64,000 nt of DNA from Wolfiporia cocos (GCA_029448655.1 JACCLO010000009.1:2356001-2420000), one strand, 5' to 3'; positions 1-12,918 are shown, counted from the stretch's first letter. The notes: generated from the letters alone by a model not told the origin. Translations and numbers: made by a program.

Positions 1-1059
1 ACGATTTGCCGTTCTGCAAGGGTTCTTCGGGCCTGTACCTGGCTCGCTACTCCGCCAGGTCGGCCGTGGGTACACCGATCTGCTCGCGGCGCTGCTCGCG
101 GCGGGCCTCGGCGCGTCGGAGCTGCAGATCTGGAAGGAGGTCGATGGCATATTCACCGCGGATCCACGAAAGGTGCCGACGGCGCGCCTCATACCTGTCA
201 TCTCGCCGGAGGAGGCGGCGGAGCTGACCTACTACGGGAGCGAGGTCGTGCATCCGTTCACGATGGAGCAGGTGAGTATCCGTCGCTTGAATGAGAGAGT
301 GGCTGTAAACTGTCATCAGGTCATCCGGAGAAAAATCCCAATCCGTATAAAGAACGTGGAGAATCCGCAGGACGGCGGCACCGTCATCCACCCCGACCCG
401 GATGTCGACGTCGACGTCGCGCCTTTCGGGGAGGACACCATCGTCCCTGGCAATTCGACAGTCTACAAGCCGGCGGCGCAGAAGCAGGAGCGCATGCTCC
501 CGACGGCGGTGACGATCAAGGAGCGGATCATCGTGCTGAGCGTGAGCTCGAACCGCAAGAGCGTTTCGCACGGGTTCCTCGCTGGCGTGTTCGGCACGCT
601 CGACCGGTACGGCGTTGTTGTCGACCTTATCAGCACGAGCGAGGTGTACGTTAGCATGGCCATCGAGGATAGCTTAGACAAGAGGATATTGGATCGTGTC
701 GTTCGGGAACTTCAAAAAAACGGGACGGTAAGTGTCAGCCATCTGATAAAAGCCTTCGGAGATTTGATTGTTGGGGATGACAGGTCACCGTCAGCAAAAA
801 CATGGCCATTCTCTCCCTCGTGGGCAAAAGGATGCGGAACATGGTCGGCGTCGCCGGTCTCATGTTCACTACCCTCGGGCAGGGTAACGTAAACATTGAG
901 ATGATCAGTCAGGGGGCAAATGAGATCAACATCTCTTGCGTCATTGACGCGCGCGATGCGGTCAAAGCACTCAATCTGATTCATCAAAGCTGCTTGCAGA
1001 TCAAGCCAGAAGGAGCCAGAGGCAGAGGTATACTTGTGCTCACTGCAGGCGTGGTATAA
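1..1059 (+). CDS. HOM3: Aspartokinase (aspartate kinase), 3' part
   Basis: Aspartokinase phosphorylates L-aspartate in the first step of threonine, methionine and isoleucine synthesis. The gene enters from the left edge in frame 2, so the N-terminus is missing. Hand-read exons are 1-271, 320-727 and 784-1059, with GT-AG introns of 48 and 56 nt. The first intron is a multiple of three and open, so a naive ORF reads through it. Visible landmarks are the catalytic-domain segment GFFGPVPGSLLRQVGRGYTD, then WKEVDGIFTADPRKVPTA and the YYGSEVVHPFTMEQ/IPIRIKN block. Two ACT-type regulatory regions follow (exon 2 from about 500, and exon 3), the layout that in fungal Hom3 gives threonine feedback inhibition. 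The stop is at 1057-1059. Identification is firm from motif order; feedback control is inferred from the family. Confidence 0.95.
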
Positions 1060-4000
1060 GTGAACTAATCCTTGATGTTGCAGTAGGTCCGTGGTTGTTC
1101 TGAGGTTGGAACGGCACTGTAGATGTTGCGTAATCTTCTCAAAAGCCGGTCTGTGGAGAAAGAACCACTATCGTATAGAATCTACGAAGTATCTCGTAAC
1201 TGATTGAATGTGGGAGTGGGAACGTATTTCTCCACCGCATTCCCGGCTCGCGATACGATGGGTCGGGCAATTGGCGAGCATTTCTACCCCAACAAGTGCT
1301 CTTACGTGACAGCATCCCGACTTGACAGCCGCGGGATTGCAGCAGAGTGAATGTCACAGGCTTTCCATCATTCTCTACCCTGCTTGCCTCGTGTCTGCAC
1401 ATGTTTCCGACCCGTGGGTTGTCCGAAGGGAGAATGCTGGACGCCTATCTATGCGTGTATCGCCTCAACTCAACTAGTGGAAGACATCATTGATTATCCC
1501 ATATCTCCCGTTTATCATCGATTCGATTCTTTCGCATCATGGGCAATTCACCTGATGGGTTAACGTGTCGTCGTGACAACGCGACCGATCTTCCTAACGG
1601 TTGTGCGAATGCGCGATCGCCAACATTGTCATTACGCTTAGCAAGCGATACAACAATACATACCGAATGTTCCTCTATAGTATTTAAGCTGCATTTCGAA
1701 GCATAGGGTCCATTATGTTCCCTTGATTTTCAGCAATTCATAGTGCTTCCATCAGCTGTAGCTATGTAGCCCAAGACAAAGATGGCACGGAAGGCGGCAA
1801 AGGACTCCATCGGCAATTTAGTATGCTATCTGCGCGCGCAAAGGTGTCTTGGCTAGAGGCAATGCTGGCTTCTAGCGGGTCTCCCGAGACCTTCGTGGAG
1901 ACGCCACAATGGAGGGCTGGCTTGTCCGGTCAGGAAACGCTCGGCAACGTGGTTGGCGCATCTTTTGTCTCCCGAGTCACATATTGTCGCGCCTCGCCGA
2001 ATGATGCAGGTAACCGAGGGCGCATCTCAGTTGCTCTAGAAGACACAGACCGCAGTCAGAAGGAGACCCTGTCTGGCGATCTGTGTGTAAATCGCATACC
2101 ACGCGAATGCGACGGTGACGCAATTCTAAATGGAGGGGGATAAAGGCAATACCGTCTTGCTTACGGCTCCTCATTCCTTACCAAAGGCTGTCAGCTGGCT
2201 AAGAAACTCGCGAGTTGCGCGATTGATGACGTGCAAGGTTCTACAAGGTCAGGGTTTCCATCGTCGTCCCGGATACTTTGTGTTCTGCGTTGCGCAAAGA
2301 TACACATTGACACAGTGAGCTTTACGCTCATGGCTAAAAGCTATACACGTTGTAAGCGTTTGGCGGCAATCCCTAGAACTTTTGGCATCGATGTATGCAC
2401 CGCAAATTTCCACGGAGCCTCTTCATCGACTTAAAATGACACGATTAGGTCAAGGCTAAGCGATGAGTCGCGCATCAATCTCTGGAGGATGGATGATGAC
2501 AACGAACTGGTCGCACCACAAGAGTTGCAGCTCACTATCCCCCGAGCAAATCGCCAGTGAACTTAGAAACATGATATCGGAACCGCATATTCTCTCACTC
2601 ACCGGAGTAAATGGCGGCGCCACCGAACAGAATTTTGATCGCCCTGAAGAGTGCGAGACAGCTTCAGTGAGATATGATCTCTTCCCTTTCTAGGGATGTG
2701 CGATCAATTTCAATGGTGGCATCTCTGATAACGCCTTCAGGACTTGGTAGACTGCATAGAACCTGTCTGCTGCCTATTATGCAGCACATTATTGACACTC
2801 CTAATACGCTGCCACGAAGGCAAAGGAGGTGGACGATGGCACTATCACCGGAGTATGCTGCTGCAACCGTGGCTCGGCAAAACGAGTGTGGGCACGAGGT
2901 CGACAAAAGCAGTCCCCGAGGAAGCCAAACGCCGGGGGTGGGAAACAAGGTTCACATCAAAAGTACAATCGGCATATGAGGTTAGATACGAGAACGCGCA
3001 ACCGAGGGTGTGCACATGCCACTGGCGACCAAGCAAGAATGACTGAAACTCTATGACACGGAGCCGTTGTCGAGGTCTTGATTGGACCTAGTATAGAGAC
3101 GTTGACAGCAGACTGGCTTGGAGAATTAGGGACCGTGCCTAAATCTGACGTCGCCCAGGTATAAGCCTTGGTGACTCGAATCAACCCAAGAATACCTTAA
3201 CGCCTCCAGACAAGACATGCCCAGGAATGTGGGCCAATCTGGATGGCACCTCGTTTGAGGAGAATCCGGCCTGCCGCTAGATGAAGCACGGGGTAGCGAG
3301 GTATGGGCCGTCCAGCCATGTTTCGGTGAGCCTTTGCTTTGCTCCAGACTTGGTCATAAATGTCAGCTTCAATGGAGAATATGCAATTGAGCCAAGCATG
3401 TGAGCTATCTGATATACAGATAACGAGCTGCGGTGTCAGTTGGCGAATGAGAGTGGCCACTTGCCGGCGGCATCTAGCTAGGGACCATTAGGAAGCCTCG
3501 GATCTCAAGGTGGCGTCGCAGATGCACCAGAAAGTTCGGGTTGCTGCCTGAGCAATAGGAGTCTGCCAGCAAGACCAGGAGCTGTACAGTGTCGCAATCA
3601 AGCAGCATGTCTGCATAGTCGGATGGACAACAGAGTATGACAAGCGATGATCCCGAGGTCATCCGCAGAGAGTGCAGCCAATCCCGAGGCCTTGCAGGGA
3701 CGTGTCCAGACCAAGCGTTCATTTGACCTATTGTGTCGCCAAGGCACATGCATTTTCCTGGCAGTCAGTATCCACACTGGCGGAGAGTGCCTGCCTTCCC
3801 TGCAATTCAAATAAACTTCCCTGCAATTCAAATAAACATCAGGCACAACGCGTGGTCAGTATGCAGATGTGAGGTTATCCGGTCGATCACCGAGCGCGCG
3901 GGCAGGTACATCGGAGTGTCAGAATACCAATACCAAGAGCATATATGCACGCCGCAGCAAAGCTTAAGGTAGACACCGTTTGCATGCGCTTAAAATAAGC

Positions 4001-5156
4001 CCCATGTCGAATGTTCGATTATCGCATCTCAGCTTTACCGGCAGCGGAGTATAGCATATACCCATTTGGATGCGAGCGCTGTCAGACCATCCCGAGAGCA
4101 TGACACTCTCATCGGCGGCATGATTAACAACAAGACCTACATTATCGTTTCTACCTTGGCTTCATTCTTCCATGTATGCGGCTCCCTAGACAGCTCGACC
4201 CGACCCTGTGAAGTCGGATGGAGATTACCGTAAGCTGTAATACCGTAAGTTGCACCCTGCCTTGAGGCAGAGACGTCAGCGAGAATTACCGAGGCTGTCG
4301 GATCGTGGACCTGGAAGCTGTGCAGAGTAGTCATTACGCTAACAACAGCTGCAGGCTCCATGAGCACTGAGCACGTCGTGCGCATGCCTGACCTGGTTGA
4401 CAAGAGCAGACTTAAGCGGAAGCCGAGACGCAGAACCAGAGAACCAGGGTGCAGAGAGACAATTATACAGCCACGAGCCAGGTATGCATGTGGCGCACCA
4501 CGTATGCGGCCGTCCCGAGTCTGTATTGATCATAGCGGCTCGGTGCCTGGCGTGACAATTGACTGGATCCGGAATGCAGAATGGCAATCGTGATCAGGCA
4601 CAAGCAGGAAGAAGTCGGATGCCCCAGAACGCAGAGGTCGCCTCAAGGATCAAGACATAGATCCGCACGGAGAATGCAGCAGCACTCTGGCCGCGGCGGT
4701 GCCGGGACTGTGTTAGACACGGCGTCCGGCGAGCGGCTCGCAGGCGGAGACATTACTTCTCGGTGATTGTGGGCGGCAGCTGCCATTACCAGCGAGCATC
4801 CGAGCGCGCGGTTGTGCTGAAGCTGGACGTGTGAGAAAATTTAGCCCTTGCACATGCTCACGGTACTGCAAAGGAGCGTTCGTGGTGATGGAGCTCGCTA
4901 GGGGATTGGGTGTCAGATAGACGAACGAGAGGGGCCGATATGAGTGCGGGAAACGGGGTTTTCGTGAGGGATGATGATGGCACAAGTCAAGGATGGCAGC
5001 CGATCTAGACGCTCAGGTCGACCATTTACAATGTCGAAGTATATTGATCGCATCCCTCCATCATTCACGGGCCCTTTCGCTGCTCTGCTCTCTTCTTCCA
5101 TCCTCCATTATCTGCTGACCGGCTCGACCTGCCAGCTGGCTGCAGTGCGCAAGACG
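1060..5156. other. Gene-poor intergenic stretch (about 4.1 kb)
   Basis: No gene could be supported. All ORFs are short, lack recognisable motifs and do not link through plausible introns. A minus-strand patch at about 3200-3750 reads somewhat like protein but is split by stops. A perfect 21 bp tandem duplication lies at 3795-3836. The promoter of the G-alpha gene must lie near the right end. Confidence 0.5.
3795..3836. repeat. 21 bp perfect tandem duplication
   Basis: The 21 bp unit beginning CTTCCCTGCAATTC occupies 3795-3815 and is repeated exactly at 3816-3836. Slippage or a small duplication in non-coding DNA; no function inferred. Confidence 0.9.
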
Positions 5157-7943
5157 ATGCCCTCGCGGGCGCCACCTGACCGCGACCCTCTGGATGCTGT
5201 ACTACGACCTCCCCTAGATGAGACTCCGGAGGAGAAAGCATTCCGCGTCGCCCAGGAAGAGGAGGCACGCAGAATCAGCCAGGAAATTGACGAGAATATT
5301 CGTCAGGATAAGCTTGCACGCAAGAAGATGAAGGTTGTCCGGCTGCTACTACTCGGACAGAGCGAATCGGGTATGTACCTTGCATAAATGGTTTAAAGGG
5401 CAACACGCCATGCAATGGATCCCGGGATGACGGGATCATTGTCCGAGCTCTAGCTCTCATTCTCGAGTTCATGCAGACCGGTCATCTAAGCATGTGAATG
5501 TTTGAGCTTCGCCCATGCCATAGGTTTCAATTCGCCAGTCCTAGGGTGGCCTATGAGCTTTGTGCTCGATACATTTGCAATCTCAATAGCAAATTGTGTG
5601 TGGGGATACTTCATGCGGAACGTGTTCGACTGCTGCTGTTATCTCGGTAAAGTGTGGGTGTACATCGTACGCTTGGCATTTGGACACACTTGACCGAGAC
5701 GGTAGTCCCTTGGCCATTGCCATATGCTGCTATCTCGTGTCATTGGGGCTTGCGGTCAACTGTTATTGATTTCTACTTCGCGCGATCTCTGGAAAGACTT
5801 ATGACTGACGATGTGCTCCTTACTCATGGCCTTTGTCGTGTCTGTAGGGAAGTCGACGACGCTTAGACGTGAGTCGGGTGACTTGCTCCATCCTGCAGAC
5901 ATGACTCACCGCGCATTACAGAGTTCCAGCGGCTCTACACACCCTCCGCATTCCGCGAAGAACGGTGCCTGTGGCACTCGATCATCCAGCTAAACCTCGT
6001 TCGCTCAATCCATACCATCCTGGACGCGCTCGCAGACGTGCGTCCCCACGAGCTCCCCTCCTCGCCCCCGTCCCCGTCGCTCGCGCCCTCGCTCTCCTTC
6101 GGCTCCTACACCCAGCCGCCGTCGCCGCCGCGCCCATTCCACGCGCACGCGCACTCGATGCGCTCGACGCTCTACAGCGACTCCGACGCAGAGACCGACT
6201 CGACCGACGCGCCCGCGCTCCCGGCGCACCTGACCGCGCTGCGCCAGCGTCTCGCGTGCCTTCAGGCCGTCGAGGAGCTGCTCATCTCGCGCATCGTGCC
6301 CCCCTCCGAGGACGCGCCGTACCTCCACCAGGCGTACCCCGCCGCCCCGTTCGCCACAGCCTCCGCGTCCACCGCGCGCATGCACGCGCGCGCGACGGGG
6401 GAAGTGTTCGTGCGCCCGAGCGCGGGGTGGAAGCGCGCGCTGCGGCCCGGCGCGGGTGCGCGGTACAATGTAAACACCGCGGGCGAGGAGACCACGGCGG
6501 AGGTGCAGAGTGTGCTGGCGCAGTGTCGGGTAGACATGATGACTCTGTGGAAGGACTCCACTGTAAAGTCGGTATTGAAGAAGCGCAAGATCCGGCTGGA
6601 GGAGAGTCCGGGGTTGTAAGTCGTTTTCTTGGTGTGGACGTGCTACTTTGCTGCGTATACTTGCTGACGATCCATTTAAAATGGAAAACCGCTACACAAT
6701 GACTTTGTGTACAGACGTTGACTGACTACATTGCTATACAGCTTTCTTGATGAGCTAGAACGCGTTGCGTCGCTCAAGTACACGCCTTCGGATGGTATGC
6801 CTTTGCATGCCTCTCACTGAGCCTGAGTGATTCACGACACGCAGATGATGTCCTGAAAGCACGGCTTAAGACCGTCGGTGTGTCCGAGTACCGGTTTGAA
6901 ATGGAGGCTGGTACAGAAACTGGGACGCAGTGGCGCATCATCGATGTCGGTGGCTCAAGAAGTCAAGTCAGTGTTGTTTCGATGTATTAGATGATGCAAA
7001 GGTCACTGACACACAATACATTACTCAGCGCCGTAAGTGAACACCAGCAAGTGTGTTAGACACTGACTGACTTGCTGGGAAGAAACCTGGGTTCCTTTTT
7101 TCGACGATGGTCCGTAAACCTTCTCCGTGACTAATGCGTGTCAAATGGCTCATTTGGCACAAAATTTTCTACTATCATGTACAGTGGACGGTTAGTGCCT
7201 CAGACTTTCGTTGGTGTAACAGATCTAGATCTGCCCACGATGTAGCGATCATCTTCCTAGCACCAATCTCCGGGTTCGACCAAACGCTTGCCGAAGACAA
7301 GAGTGTGAATCGTCTAGTGCGTGACATTCCTAGTTCAACCCTAGCCCCAAATCCCGACGAGTATCCTACCCTCAGGAAGATAGCGTCTTGCTCTGGAAAG
7401 CGGTATGCGCGAACAAACTGCTCGCTCGCGTTGACCTCGTGCTCTTCCTGAACAAGTGCGACATCCTCGCTGTGAAGCTCGCCTCAGGCGTACGGCTTGC
7501 GAAGTACGTGAAGAGCTTCGGTGAACGCGCGAACGATTCAGAAACCGCGGAGAAATGTAAGTCGCCGCCATTGCTGTCCATGGATACCGAGTATAATAGG
7601 ACGAGTACATGCGTTGGACGGCCGCTAACGATCCCCGCGCACAGACTTCCGGAGCAAGTTCAACGCGATCCACAGGGAGTACTCGCCGATCCCACGAAAG
7701 TTCTACGGGTTCTGCACATCAGTCACGGTGGGTCGTGCGCTGTGCCTGGCGTGCCCTTCACGCCACTACTGCTCACTAATCACTGTTTGGTTAGGACACC
7801 ACCACGACAGGCGGCATTATCGCAAGTGGTATGTCTCCGTGCACGCCAGGTTATACCTAACATGGTGCAATATCACTGAAACAATGCTCGCAGTCCGCGA
7901 TATGGTCGTCCGGGAACATCTCAAGGCGTCAAAATTTCTATGA
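5157..7943 (+). CDS. Heterotrimeric G-protein alpha subunit, expanded fungal type
   Basis: GTP-binding signalling subunit. Hand-read exons: 5157-5370, 5848-5868, 5922-6615, 6742-6794, 6845-6966, 7029-7032, 7083-7109, 7185-7190, 7246-7316, 7376-7556, 7645-7727, 7795-7828, 7894-7943. They total 1560 nt (519 aa) and keep frame. The P-loop GQSESGKST spans the first intron. Switch I keeps its arginine (ARLKTVGV), switch II is DVGGSRSQ, and NKCD and TSVTDT supply guanine contacts. Between FREERCLWHSI and the switch region lies a long Ser/Pro/Asp-rich insertion (about residues 105-220), which makes the protein longer than the usual ~355 aa. The N-terminus MPSRAPP lacks the MGxxxS myristoylation signal. 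This start was chosen because MPSRAPP...ETPEEKA fits the N-terminus of this subfamily. Exons of 4 and 6 nt are required to restore the switch II-WVPFFDD-AIIFLAP block. The first intron (477 nt) is unusually long. Partner and pathway are unknown. Confidence 0.92.
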
Positions 7944-8965
7944 AGGTGCGGACGCGACAGGTTATGACGAGCGCTTTGGCGCGCTCTCGAGCTTACATGA
8001 CACCCTTTTTCCAACGGCGATTGGCATGAACGATATCTCCACGAAGCCCCTGCTATACCCATTATAGACCTTATCGTGTGCTAACCTCCCACAAGCACAC
8101 AACCAACGTTCGCGGTGACCCCTGTACATCAGGGCCTCCGTCCTCGAACTTGTCCCCCTGTCTTGATTACGTTTTTACGGATCTCATCACGACCGCCCCA
8201 CGTTCTTCCGCTGACGCATTACCGCGCGCACTGTCCCTTGTCTGCTGCTGTCCTATCCGTAACGCAAATGGCGCTCCCTGTCCCACGTGCAGGAACAGCC
8301 ACCCCGCCCATGCATCGTATTAGAGGCTCGATCACTTGCTTGTCACGCACTGCATATGCTTCCATCTCTGCTGCATTTAACACTGCATATATTGGCTCGC
8401 GCTTTCTCTGGATGTACATATAATATGTTAGCCATCGCACTTGTAGGATTGTTTGCATATAGTCTTTTCTCCTACTTGCCGACCCGTACATTGTTCAAAC
8501 GTTCACGCGCGAGAGCAGGTAGAACATCTGAAGCGCGGTGTGACTGGCTACGCAGGACCCAAAGCAGGTAACTGCTAAGCGTCACACTCCAGATCGTAGT
8601 TGTACGCTTTCACAACTTCTGACTGACATCACACAAGCACTGCACAGTGCTGTTCAGTACCAGTGTCAAGGGATATGCTGAGTGCAAGTCTCATGGAGGA
8701 ATTGCTGGGGTGGTATACCGACGCGTGACAGGGCGCGGTGCCCTGCGCGGCCGCGATGGTGCAGCCGGACCGCTTTCCTCATTGGCGACCGCGACGCACG
8801 TGTGACCGCTGCAGATGGCATCCGCATCAAAAGAACATACAGCGCACTCGGCCTTGTTCCTGGCAGTGGATCCGTGCGGGGAAGGGGCCCTGTTATAGAG
8901 GCCTTGAGCTGTCTGCTATCGGCACTGCTCTCAGTCCGCCCACAGCTGCTCGCAAGGTCGCTGCA
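7944..8965. other. Intergenic between G-alpha and transporter genes
   Basis: No gene supported. The two flanking genes are convergent-to-tandem on the plus strand, so this stretch should hold the G-alpha 3' UTR and the transporter promoter. Open frames here have no motif and no plausible intron pattern. Confidence 0.5.
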
Positions 8966-11456
8966 ATGGCCACTTCCCTTGAAAAGACCAACAGTCCCGG
9001 TAGCGCGCTCAAGGTTACGACGTCTGGCGATGACTACGAGAAGGACGACGGCGCACGCGGGCGGGAAGTCAGCCAGGCGGTCAGCAAAAAGGCCGCACTG
9101 AGCTCTTATATGACGATCGCCGCGGCGGGGTTTGGGCTGATCTCAGATGGATGTACGCGCAAGGGCCCTTCGTTCGCGCTGCACGAAGCTGATATGTCCG
9201 GAGTACAGACCAGAATAACCTCATGACCATGGCAAATGTACGACAAACAGGGAACGTTATACCCGCTGCTAACGATACCGTTCGTCTATCCTAAGGTTGT
9301 ATTCAAGAAGCTGTACCCTACCGTTTATGTTTCTTCGGTATCTACCCGAGTCTCAAATTCCCTGCTTGTCGGTACGAGTATTGTCTCCCTTCAGCTGTCA
9401 TGCAGACCCTAATATCCAGAAGGCGAGGTCATCGGGCAGGTTATCGTTGGCCTAATCTGTGACAGAATAGGGCGCAAAGCCGCTCTAGTCATTACGACCC
9501 TCCTCATTGTGATCGGTGCAATCCTCGCCACTGCAGCGCATGGGGCCCATGGAAGCGCCCATGGCCTGTTCTGGTTCATGACGTTCGCGCGAGGTATCAC
9601 TGGTGTGGTGCGTGAGCCTGTAGTGTTCAATGAAACTCATTAAATAACAGACTTGCACAGGGCGTTGGTGGCGAATACCCCGCATCATCAACTAGTGCGA
9701 GCGAAGCTGCAAACGAGAAGATGTTGAAGAATCGGGGGCCAGGTACTAACAGTCTTTGTTGTAGCGATTGTCTGCTGACGTACCTTGCAGTCTTCATCAT
9801 GGTCACCAACTTTGTTCTGAGTGTTCGTGTCTAATTTCTTCCATGTACGGTCGATGGGCTGATCATGGATTAGTTTGGCGGTCCATTAGCCGTCTCAGTC
9901 TTCCTGATCGTCTTATCTGCGGCGGGGGAGAACCACCTCAATACCGTGTGGCGCGTGTGCTTTGGAATTGGCATCATCCTTCCACTCTCGGTGTTCTACT
10001 TCCGGATGCGCATGCTCAGTCCCAAACTGTGAGTATCTGCACTCTTTATCACTTTTATGCAAAATCTTACTTGGCTTGCGCAGTTACCGCGAATCGGCCA
10101 TCAAACGTGCGCTCCTCTCAAACGTCAATAGTGATTGTAAGAGCTAACCGGCTGTATAGGACGCGTTCCGTACTGGCTCGCTGTCAAGCGATATTGGCGA
10201 CCGCTTATTGGAACCTGTGGTGCATGGTGAGGGATCGCACGCACGTTACACCCTCTCGCGTACGTAAACTGACGACGGTGATCTAGGTTCCTGTATGACT
10301 TCGTGAGCTCTCTGGATACAAGAGGTGCCACAATTGGTTGATCCTGCCACGCAGGTTACGTTCCCCAACGGAGTGTTCTCTGGGACGATCATCTCTAGCG
10401 TCATCAAAGACGGGAGCATCCGGTCCACGGCTGAGTGGCAGCTCCTGCTTGGTGCGATCGCACTCCCAGGTCGGCACTTAGAAGGCTCAATGGCAGTCAT
10501 GCGCTGACATTGCGAGTACAGGTGTGTTCGTTGGCGCGCTACTGTGCAATAGGCTGGGCAGGCGAAACACGGTACGTCGTTGCAGAACTGCGGGCTGTGC
10601 ACAGACTAGATCTGCTCCGATCAGATGATCTTTGGCTTCAGCGGGTATCTCGTCTTCGGTATGTGCGACTCGGCAAAGCTGTGATGGCATGAATTTCTCA
10701 AACTCACGTAATCGCAGGTCTAATCATCGGCTGCGCGTATGAGAGAATCACCAAGATCATCCCGCTCTTCGTCATTTTGTGCGCTCGCTAAGCTGCTCTT
10801 GCAATCGGTATATGCTGACGGTATACGCATGCAGCTATGGGTTGATCCAATCAATGGGGAATCTTGTACGTTGTAATACTCGCTCGCGGATGCGATACTC
10901 ATGAGCTTTGAATAGGGCCCCGGAAACATGCTGGGTCTCGTTAGTGCGGAGTGAGTGGCCAATCTGAACTCCACTGAGATCATTACATTGCTGACGATAG
11001 CTGCTAGATCATATCCCACCGCCATCAGGTGTGAAATTTGGCTTATACCCCTGCTGCTGCTGACTACGGTGTGTTAAGAGGGACCTGCTATGGCCTCTCA
11101 GCTGCCATCGGCAAGACAGGCGCGGCAGTAGGCACACAGGCATTCACTCCAATCCAAAACAATCTGGGAAAGAAGTGCGTGTTCACGCGCATACGCGCAT
11201 TCGAAATCATGCTGAATAGCCATGACTTAGATGGACGTTCATCATCGCGGCCGTCTGCGGTGTGGTGGGCGTGCTGGTCACGTATTTTTTCGTGCCAGAT
11301 ATGACGGGACAGGACCTCGCGGAGGAGGACGAGAGGTTCATGAGGTATCTAGTGGAGAACGGATGGACTGGGGAGGTTGGGGAGGATGACGAGCTGCGAC
11401 TGGCGGGCGACCGCCGGATGGAGGACAGGGAGAGTGGGAGCGATGTGAAGGCGTAG
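8966..11456 (+). CDS. MFS transporter, glycerophosphoinositol/phosphate permease type (GIT1-like)
   Basis: Plasma-membrane proton symporter of the major facilitator superfamily. Hand-read exons: 8966-9152, 9209-9237, 9296-9371, 9423-9607, 9661-9742, 9791-9822, 9874-10028, 10084-10106, 10160-10226, 10287-10302, 10355-10469, 10522-10571, 10625-10658, 10718-10778, 10835-10865, 10916-10950, 11008-11028, 11079-11174, 11231-11456. They total 1521 nt (506 aa) and stay in frame. After a polar N-terminus come AGFGLISDGY, the MFS loop motif CDRIGRKAAL, GVGGEYPASS, a second loop motif NRLGRRNTM, and GPGNMLGLVSAESYPTAIRGT, the pattern of fungal Git1-like carriers. Twelve helices are expected. The C-terminus is acidic and cytosolic. 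The ATG at 8966 was chosen as the first in frame before the helix 1 region; an upstream ATG at 8738 lies in the same open stretch. Substrate (phosphate, glycerophosphoinositol or related) is inferred from the family only. Confidence 0.9.
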
Positions 11457-12075
11457 CACCATACGTCCTGCTCAGTCGTGTTGACGCATATTGGCTAACG
11501 TGTAATTGTAATGCGACGATAATGCCTTTCCCATTTTCACAAGGCTCAAGAGATTATCGGTCAGCGTGCCTGCTCGTATGTTCCATGGAACGATGCCTCC
11601 CTCAAATTCATGTACAGAGCCAACTTGAGCTTCGCGATCATCGTCCCTTCCTCTCCTCAATATGTCATAGGAAATTATCAGTCTTAGAAACGAAGGAACC
11701 TAAATACTAATGCAGTATAGGTGGCCGTTGGCGTGCCAGGCAAAAAGACATACTCGTATCGAAATCATGGCGTCCTGGATTCCCAAACGCAAATGCCACA
11801 ATCCGAGGCATAGACAATGTGGCCTTGATTCAAGTGGCAGGTTTTATGTGAGCACTTCCATTAATCTTACGCTCATTCAGACACCAAACGTTGTCGCGAC
11901 TGCGCCGCTGTTTTGACTTGCTAATGCGCGGATCGTTTGGAGGCCTACATCCTCATGAAATCCCACCCGGTCTTATCCCCTTGGATAATGTTCAAGCTGC
12001 GAAATTCACAACACAAATCCCGGAGAAGCAGCAAAATCTATCTGCCATACGTTCTGAGCCTCTGTACTGCGACCA
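11457..12075. other. Intergenic; 3' flank of duplicated unit A
   Basis: No gene. From about 11640 the sequence resembles 17040-17370, the same flank of the second copy, so the tandem duplication includes non-coding DNA beyond the stop codon. Confidence 0.55.
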
Positions 12076-12918
12076 TTACAAAAGTACAGATCGGTCATCC
12101 GTAACCACCGTCTCATAGGTAGTTCCATCTACAGAGCTCTGTTTCGACATGATGTCAAACTGTAATGCCGCACCTGCAGATCGCAAATTCTCTATCGTAG
12201 GATCGTCGATCGACCCAAGATCACCAGAAAGGCTTGGTTGCCTGTCAGTTAGCCATAGAAGTTGGAGGACGCCCAGAGACGTCACGGGCGCTATATTTCC
12301 ATCAAAGCGGGTGAGGTGGATAGCAAGAAGAAACAAGGTAGTCGATGCTCCTAAGCCAATGGAGACCTGAATATGACAACGTTGTTCATACACTTGTAAG
12401 CAAGCATACTGGCGTTTACTCTACATACCTGGATAATATTTAACTAGAGCAGCGAAAAAATTTCAATTCTCTTTTGGCGTTGAGTAATACAAATTGCATC
12501 ATCGCTTACTTTGAGACGAGTTGCTATGCTCGAAGAGCCGATTGCAAATATGGTAAAGTTCTGTGGGGGTATAACATAGAATGAAAGATCTGTCATATTC
12601 CACGGCGCATCTTGAGCGCTTTTAGGCGGCAGATACATCACTGGGGTGATCCATCAATACACTCATGTAATCTCAATACATCATTGACATTGACCTACCA
12701 GACCAGTACATTATTGCAGTTAAGTTGGCTGGATAGAGTATTCAGCAGAGTCTCTGATGTCGGAAAAGAGAAACATACCAAGATCGGCCTCAAATTGAGA
12801 AATAGACGACGCCGAAATAGAGTCCTTCAGCAGGGAAATTATGTCTCCCAGATATCTAATAAGAGTGGAAGAATTAGTCATTGCTCATGTGTTTTGATAG
12901 GAGGACGTAACTGTTGGA

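Noticed and set aside
47..571. Minus-strand ORF of 174 codons over the aspartokinase gene
   Set aside because: Antisense shadow of GC-rich coding sequence; no motif.
1823..2143. 106-codon plus-strand ORF in the gene-poor region
   Set aside because: No family resemblance, no splice context, overlapped by an opposite-strand ORF.
3197..3749. Minus-strand patches reading LVILCCPSDYADMLLD and similar
   Set aside because: Protein-like in feel, but interrupted and not assignable; too weak to list as a gene.
6005..6385. Minus-strand Arg/Gly-rich ORF inside the G-alpha insertion
   Set aside because: Mirror of a Ser/Pro/Ala-rich coding stretch.
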